Assembly: GCA_949744025.1 (NCBI GenBank)
Contig: CATJWA010000267.1
Span: 1 to 10,156, forward strand
Source of the DNA: an uncultured Eubacteriales bacterium
Lineage (GTDB): Bacteria; Bacillota; Clostridia; Oscillospirales; Oscillospiraceae
Length of the DNA stretch: 10,156 nt
Direction: 5' to 3'
Shown piece by piece: positions 7,037-10,156 of the stretch; within the stretch, counting starts at the first letter, position 1, and each line of letters opens with the position of its first letter. The notes beneath the pieces were generated by a model. That model did not search any database and had not been told where the DNA came from. It saw only the letters and a program-made list of their open reading frames with translations. The translations under genes were made by a program, and so were the position numbers.

Positions 7037-8029
7037 ATGCGTCTGAAAAAAGAGGACCTGAATAAAATACTTGCCCTGCTTGCAAAGAACAGGGAGCTGT
7101 TTGTGCCCGGACAGGTACGGGGAATAAAGCAGTTCAAGCTCTGGGATGGTGAGACTCCTGAGCTGGACGGCGAAAACACCGTTCTGCCGCCGAAGGATAT
7201 ACTTTTTCCCAAGACCGAGAAGATGTACGCCTACAAAACCGGAACGGAGACTGAGATAAGCGAGATTGTCGATGCTCCGGAACGCGTTATCTTCGGCATA
7301 CGCGCGTGTGACATGCACAGCATAGAGTGTATGGACAGCGTTTTTATCCGTGAGGGCTACGAGGACAGCTTCTATGCCCGACGCAGGGCGAAAAGCCTGA
7401 TTGTGGCTGTGGCCTGCCCGGGCGCGGGAGTCAACTGTTTCTGCGAGAGCATGGGGCTTGACCCTGACGCGGCCCCAGGAGCGGATATTTTCCTGAGCGG
7501 CGGCGGGGAATTTTACGGTGTCACCGCTAACACCGAAAAGGGCGAAACTGAGCTGAAAAAGTGGACACAATATTTGACTGACGGCGATGTCCCAAAGGGG
7601 GAAGCACACTGTTCTCTCGCCCCCGCGATGTCACCAGAGCTGTCGGAAAAGCTTACCGGGCTGTTTGATGATGACGAGTTCTGGCAGGAGGTGACGGAGC
7701 CATGCCTGCAATGCGGTACCTGTTCCTTTGTCTGTCCGACCTGCTACTGCTTTGACATCAATCAGTCGAGCGTAGGAGACGAGGGCGTAGCCTTCCGCTG
7801 CTGGGACAGCTGCATGTTCTCCGACTACAACCAGAACGCCGGCGGGCACAACACCCGCCCGACGAAGAAGCAGCGGCTTCGCAACCGCTACCTGCACAAG
7901 CTGGCATATTTCAACGAGCGCCATGGCATGGAGCTGTGCGTCGGCTGCGGACGGTGCATAAACAAGTGTCCCGCGCATCTGGATATTGCGGAATTTATTG
8001 ACAAAGCCGCGGAGGTGTGCCATGATTGA
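7037..8029 (+). CDS. flxB: Iron-sulfur subunit of the Flx complex (sulfhydrogenase-beta / AsrA-like)
   Basis: This is a 330-residue soluble protein. It has a middle region GIRACDMHSIECMD (87-100) and CPGAGVNCFC (127-136), a first cluster motif at Cys 223, 226, 229 and 233 running into CPTCYCFD (233-240), and a second motif at Cys 301, 304, 307 and 311 (CVGCGRCINKCP). This layout is that of the beta subunit of NAD(P)-linked sulfhydrogenase (HydB) and of anaerobic sulfite reductase subunit A. In those enzymes it passes electrons from the FAD/NAD(P)H subunit encoded next door. The Flx assignment rests on the neighbours: flxC upstream, flxA downstream overlapping by 8 bases, and hdrABC in the same run. 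GGGAGGGTG (7023-7031) lies 5 bases before the ATG. No hydrogenase large subunit or sirohaem sulfite reductase subunit is present, which argues against the alternatives. Confidence 0.87.
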   Translation: MRLKKEDLNKILALLAKNRELFVPGQVRGIKQFKLWDGETPELDGENTVLPPKDILFPKTEKMYAYKTGTETEISEIVDAPERVIFGIRACDMHSIECMDSVFIREGYEDSFYARRRAKSLIVAVACPGAGVNCFCESMGLDPDAAPGADIFLSGGGEFYGVTANTEKGETELKKWTQYLTDGDVPKGEAHCSLAPAMSPELSEKLTGLFDDDEFWQEVTEPCLQCGTCSFVCPTCYCFDINQSSVGDEGVAFRCWDSCMFSDYNQNAGGHNTRPTKKQRLRNRYLHKLAYFNERHGMELCVGCGRCINKCPAHLDIAEFIDKAAEVCHD

Positions 8030-8867
8030 GATAAACCACAGCTGCACATGTAATGGCAACCCCCTTGTGCCGCAGGTCTGCCGGATAACCGACATACGCA
8101 GTGAAACAGGAGACGTAAAGACCTTCCGCGCGCAGACGCTTGACGGCAAGCGCCCATTTTTGCCCATGCCGGGGCAGCTCGGTATGTGGTCGATGCCGGG
8201 CATAGGCGAGGCGATGTTTTCGATAACCGCTTTCGGCGAGGACTGGATTGAGTCGTCCATAAAATCCGTCGGCGAGCTGACCGAGGCGATGCACGAGCTG
8301 AGCGTGGGCGACTTTGTGGGTCTTCGCGGACCCTACGGCAACGGCTTTCCGGCTGACGCGCTGAAGGGAAGCGACATACTGTTCATAGGAGGCGGAATCG
8401 GCGCGGCCCCTGTGCGCTCGCTTATTCGCTGGTGCGCTTTGCACAGGGAACAGTACGGACGCTTCGACATTGTATGCGGCGCGCGCACGATAGACGACGT
8501 GCCGTTCCGCGAGGACTTCTTTGAAAACTGGCCGAGTATGGACAACACCGAAGTGCACATAACCGTTGACCGAAAAACCGACAACTGGGACGGAAGCGTG
8601 GCGTTCATCCCCGATTATGTGGAGACGCTTGCCCTTCCGCCGGAAAACCGCAAGGTGGTGATGTGCGGGCCGAGCATTATGATACGTCTGACCACGGAGC
8701 GCCTGGCGAAGCTGGGCTTTGCGCGTGGGGACATTATAACGTCCATGGAAACGCGCATGAAGTGCGGCATAGGCAAGTGCGGCCGCTGCAACATAGGAAG
8801 CAAATATGTCTGCCTGGACGGACCGGTGTTCACGCTCACGGAGCTGGATGAGCTGCCGGCGGAATAA
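8022..8867 (+). CDS. flxA: FAD/NAD(P)H-binding oxidoreductase subunit of the Flx complex
   Basis: This 281-residue ferredoxin-NADP-reductase-fold protein is related to HydG of sulfhydrogenase, AsrB and PyrK. It has an FAD site at GEAMFSIT (62-69), RGPYGNGF (102-109), the nucleotide-binding GGGIGAAPVRSL (123-134), CGPSIM (215-220) and a C-terminal [2Fe-2S] motif at Cys 248, 253, 256 and 264. It should oxidise NADH or NADPH and feed electrons into FlxB and FlxC, making it the input end of the complex; which nucleotide is used cannot be read with confidence. The frame is open further upstream, but ATG 8022, preceded by GGAGGTG (8011-8017) and overlapping flxB by 8 bases, gives the normal family N-terminus. 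It is last of the seven hdr-flx genes, so the order is the reverse of flxABCD-hdrABC as I recall it from Desulfovibrio. Confidence 0.9.
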   Translation: MIEINHSCTCNGNPLVPQVCRITDIRSETGDVKTFRAQTLDGKRPFLPMPGQLGMWSMPGIGEAMFSITAFGEDWIESSIKSVGELTEAMHELSVGDFVGLRGPYGNGFPADALKGSDILFIGGGIGAAPVRSLIRWCALHREQYGRFDIVCGARTIDDVPFREDFFENWPSMDNTEVHITVDRKTDNWDGSVAFIPDYVETLALPPENRKVVMCGPSIMIRLTTERLAKLGFARGDIITSMETRMKCGIGKCGRCNIGSKYVCLDGPVFTLTELDELPAE

Positions 8868-8885
8868 GAAGGAGGATTAAGCTTT

Positions 8886-9170
8886 ATGAGAAAAATGTAT
8901 TTTGCCATGATCCCCAAGCGCAGCTTTTTGGAGGACGCCGCGATAGTAGCAGGGCTCGGCGCAGGGCTTATCTACGGCGCGAAGTGGCTGCTGGGAGAGC
9001 AGAAATTCGGAGAGTATAAGCAGCAGGTGAAGGAGAAGGTGTTCGGCGCGTCAAAGACTCAGTTTGAAGCGCAGGGACCGGACACCGGAGTGGGCATAGG
9101 CGACGAGGACGCCCGCGCACAGGAGGAGGAAAATATCCTCGAGAGAATCCGCCGTGCGGCGAGGAAATAA
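8886..9170 (+). CDS. Small protein with one hydrophobic segment, function unknown
   Basis: This is a 94-residue protein 18 bases after flxA, with a strong AAGGAGG site (8869-8875) 10 bases before ATG 8886, so it is probably co-transcribed. Residues 18-36 form a short glycine- and alanine-rich hydrophobic stretch flanked by basic residues (MRK and PKR before it, K33 within it). It could be a single membrane helix or an amphipathic membrane anchor. After it come a charged segment (37-60), a GPDTGVGIGDED stretch and a charged C-terminal helix ending in RRAARK. I do not recognise the family. It could be a membrane tether for the otherwise soluble Hdr-Flx complex, but position is the only support. 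It is the last gene before the hairpin at 9229-9292. Confidence 0.72.
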   Translation: MRKMYFAMIPKRSFLEDAAIVAGLGAGLIYGAKWLLGEQKFGEYKQQVKEKVFGASKTQFEAQGPDTGVGIGDEDARAQEEENILERIRRAARK

Positions 9171-9175
9171 GAAAA

Positions 9176-9215
9176 ATTGGCGTTGATGCGGGCTTTCGCT
9201 TATGAAAGCACCGAT
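9176..9215 (+). other. Possible stem-loop in the intergenic region
   Basis: GCTTTC (9192-9197) and GAAAGC (9204-9209) form a 6-bp stem with a 6-base loop. ATTGG (9176-9180) could pair with CCGAT (9211-9215) around it, with one G-T pair. There is no T-tract after it, so it is not an obvious terminator. It lies just after the stop of the small membrane protein and may be a 3'-UTR structure or chance. Confidence 0.35.
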
Positions 9216-9228
9216 TCCTGACGATAAA

Positions 9229-9292
9229 TAAAACAGCCGCGGTTTTCTTCTGACTGCCTGAGTATTCGGGAGAGATGGCCGCGGCTGTTTTA
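9229..9292 (+). terminator. Probable bidirectional rho-independent terminator (14-bp perfect inverted repeat)
   Basis: TAAAACAGCCGCGG (9229-9242) is perfectly repeated in inverse as CCGCGGCTGTTTTA (9279-9292), separated by 36 bases. The GC-rich core followed by TTTT on the right arm, and preceded by AAAA on the left, suits termination in both directions. The long loop holds a smaller possible hairpin, CCTGA/TCGGG with a GTAT loop. It closes the hdr-flx run before the gene at 9312. The unusually long loop is the main reason for doubt. Confidence 0.68.
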
Positions 9293-9311
9293 CAGAGGAA
9301 GGGAGCGGCTT

Positions 9312-10156
9312 ATGAACGGGATAAAAAATATTGGTCACGTCGGGGCAAACACCGCCGCGGCAGCGCGCGGGACGAAGGGACCGGAAAACTTGCAGGGTAG
9401 CTTTCTCACAATGGCGGCACAGGCCGCCGCGGAAGCGAAAAAACCGGCAGAGAAAATAAGCAGTCCCGCATCCCAGACACTTATGATGGATTTGTCGGTC
9501 AGGTATACGGGGCAGCTTGAGACGGGCGGCGCGCAGGATGTACAGTCCCCGTCCCTTGAGGAGATGCTCAAGACCAGGTATCCCAATCTGGTTTATCACG
9601 TTTTTGACGCGAGCAGCAGCTATTGGAAGACGAGAAACGATTATCCGCACTACCTTTTGTATCAGGAGGGAGACAAGGCTAAGGAAACGCTGGAAAACTG
9701 GAAGCCGGAGGGAAAAAATCCGTTTTACGGCTCGATAGACGGACAGTTTATCGCGCCAAAGGAGATTCATGCCTTGGGCAGTGTTCCGCCGGGGAGCAAG
9801 GCCGTTGTTATCCATCCGAAGATTCAGGAGCGCATGGAGCAGGACCCAAACCATGCGCGGGAGATTTACGCAAAAATAGAAGCGTGGTTTACCTTCGACG
9901 CAGCGCGCAATGAGGTCATCAGGCCGGGGAGTACATGGGATATGTCGCAGGCCGTCGCAATAGGGGAGGACGGGAATATCTGCAACGCCTGTGCCTCCAG
10001 TGCCGGCGGAGAGATAACTTACTCCAAAAGCGGACCTGACGATGGGGAAAGCTGGTGGGACCTGCGTACGGCCCGTCATGCCGAGTTTATGAAGCTGGCG
10101 GCGGAAAAGCAGATTGAGCGGCACATGCAGGCATCCCAACTGGCCGCGTCCGCTGC
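9312..10156 (+). CDS. Unrecognised protein, N-terminal 281 residues (3' partial)
   Basis: An open frame runs from ATG 9312 to the window edge without a stop. It is preceded by AGGAAGGGAG (9296-9305). The first 60 residues are low-complexity, rich in Ala, Gly and Lys, like a flexible tail with no signal peptide. A more ordered part follows: SLEEMLKTRYPNLVYHVFDA (84-103), an NDYPHYLLYQ stretch, ALGSVPPGSKAVVIHPKIQERM (a buried strand then a helix), and later GEDGNICNACASSAGG, which holds two cysteines. The C-terminal visible part is a charged helix. The layout recalls small uncharacterised proteins of Clostridia (perhaps the DUF6033 group), but that is a weak memory-based match. The hairpin upstream separates it from the redox operon, so it is probably its own unit. 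I saw no convincing promoter in the 20-90 bases before it. Confidence 0.75.
   Translation, partial: MNGIKNIGHVGANTAAAARGTKGPENLQGSFLTMAAQAAAEAKKPAEKISSPASQTLMMDLSVRYTGQLETGGAQDVQSPSLEEMLKTRYPNLVYHVFDASSSYWKTRNDYPHYLLYQEGDKAKETLENWKPEGKNPFYGSIDGQFIAPKEIHALGSVPPGSKAVVIHPKIQERMEQDPNHAREIYAKIEAWFTFDAARNEVIRPGSTWDMSQAVAIGEDGNICNACASSAGGEITYSKSGPDDGESWWDLRTARHAEFMKLAAEKQIERHMQASQLAASA

Noticed and set aside
6165..7085. 306-residue minus-strand open frame opposite flxC
   Set aside because: It spans the flxD/flxC and flxC/flxB junctions and has no motif; it is a shadow of the real genes.
8022..8867. Dihydroorotate dehydrogenase electron-transfer subunit (PyrK) or AsrB as the identity of the FAD/NAD(P)H protein
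   Set aside because: The fold and [2Fe-2S] motif fit these families too, but there are no pyrimidine or sulfite reductase genes nearby, and flxBCD-hdrABC are adjacent.
5753..8867. A hydrogenase operon (MvhADG or sulfhydrogenase)
   Set aside because: MvhD-like and HydB/HydG-like subunits are present, but no [NiFe] small or large subunit with its CxxC nickel ligands appears in the window.
9203..9229. Sigma-28-like promoter (TGAAA then GACGATAAAT) before the 9312 gene
   Set aside because: Spacing between the elements is about 12 bases instead of about 15, the -35 match is poor, and a terminator-like repeat follows immediately.
9051..10139. 362-residue minus-strand open frame through the terminator region
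   Set aside because: It would cross the small membrane protein gene, the inverted repeat and the 9312 gene. The plus-strand frame has a ribosome binding site and natural protein composition.

Overview
The window shows a single dense plus-strand gene cluster from an anaerobic, moderately GC-rich bacterium. Strong AGGAGG-type ribosome binding sites, GTG and TTG starts, and the families present suggest a Firmicute of the class Clostridia, possibly an Oscillospiraceae-like gut or sediment fermenter. The lineage is an inference from style and gene content, since no phylogenetic marker is present. Isoleucine ATA codons are unusually common for this GC content.

Layout. (a) Positions 2-1050 hold the C-terminal end of a molybdopterin (Mo-bisPGD) oxidoreductase catalytic subunit and its complete iron-sulfur partner. 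The partner has three-cluster cysteine content and a C-terminal beta-barrel-like domain, as in the small subunit of pyrogallol-phloroglucinol transhydroxylase. (b) Positions 1043-2358 hold a 107-residue protein of unknown function followed by a long-chain polyprenyl diphosphate synthase. (c) Positions 2339-8867 hold a complete HdrCBA-FlxDCBA set: heterodisulfide-reductase-type HdrC, HdrB and HdrA, an MvhD-type FlxD, two iron-sulfur proteins (FlxC, FlxB) and an FAD/NAD(P)H-binding FlxA. (d) Positions 8886-9170 hold a small protein with one hydrophobic segment. (e) Positions 9229-9292 hold a 14-bp inverted repeat that probably ends the operon. (f) From 9312 to the window edge runs an unrelated, unrecognised gene, cut off at its 3' end.

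Nine of the ten junctions from the first gene to flxA are overlaps of 4-20 bases, and the tenth is a 14-base gap (flxC/flxB). An 18-base gap separates flxA from the small membrane protein. Together this looks like one transcription and translation unit.

How the parts may work together (inference): FlxA oxidises NAD(P)H. Electrons pass through FlxB, FlxC and FlxD to the HdrA flavin, where bifurcation is thought to send one branch to ferredoxin and the other through HdrC and HdrB to a disulfide or other acceptor. The neighbouring Mo enzyme belongs to a family that includes redox-neutral transhydroxylases, hydroxylases and reductive dehydroxylases. Linkage to an NADH-fed bifurcating module suggests that this member is a reductase of an unknown, perhaps phenolic, substrate. 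The prenyl synthase raises the alternative of a quinone in the chain. No noncoding stretch exceeds about 140 bases. No tRNA, rRNA, CRISPR array or mobile element was seen.
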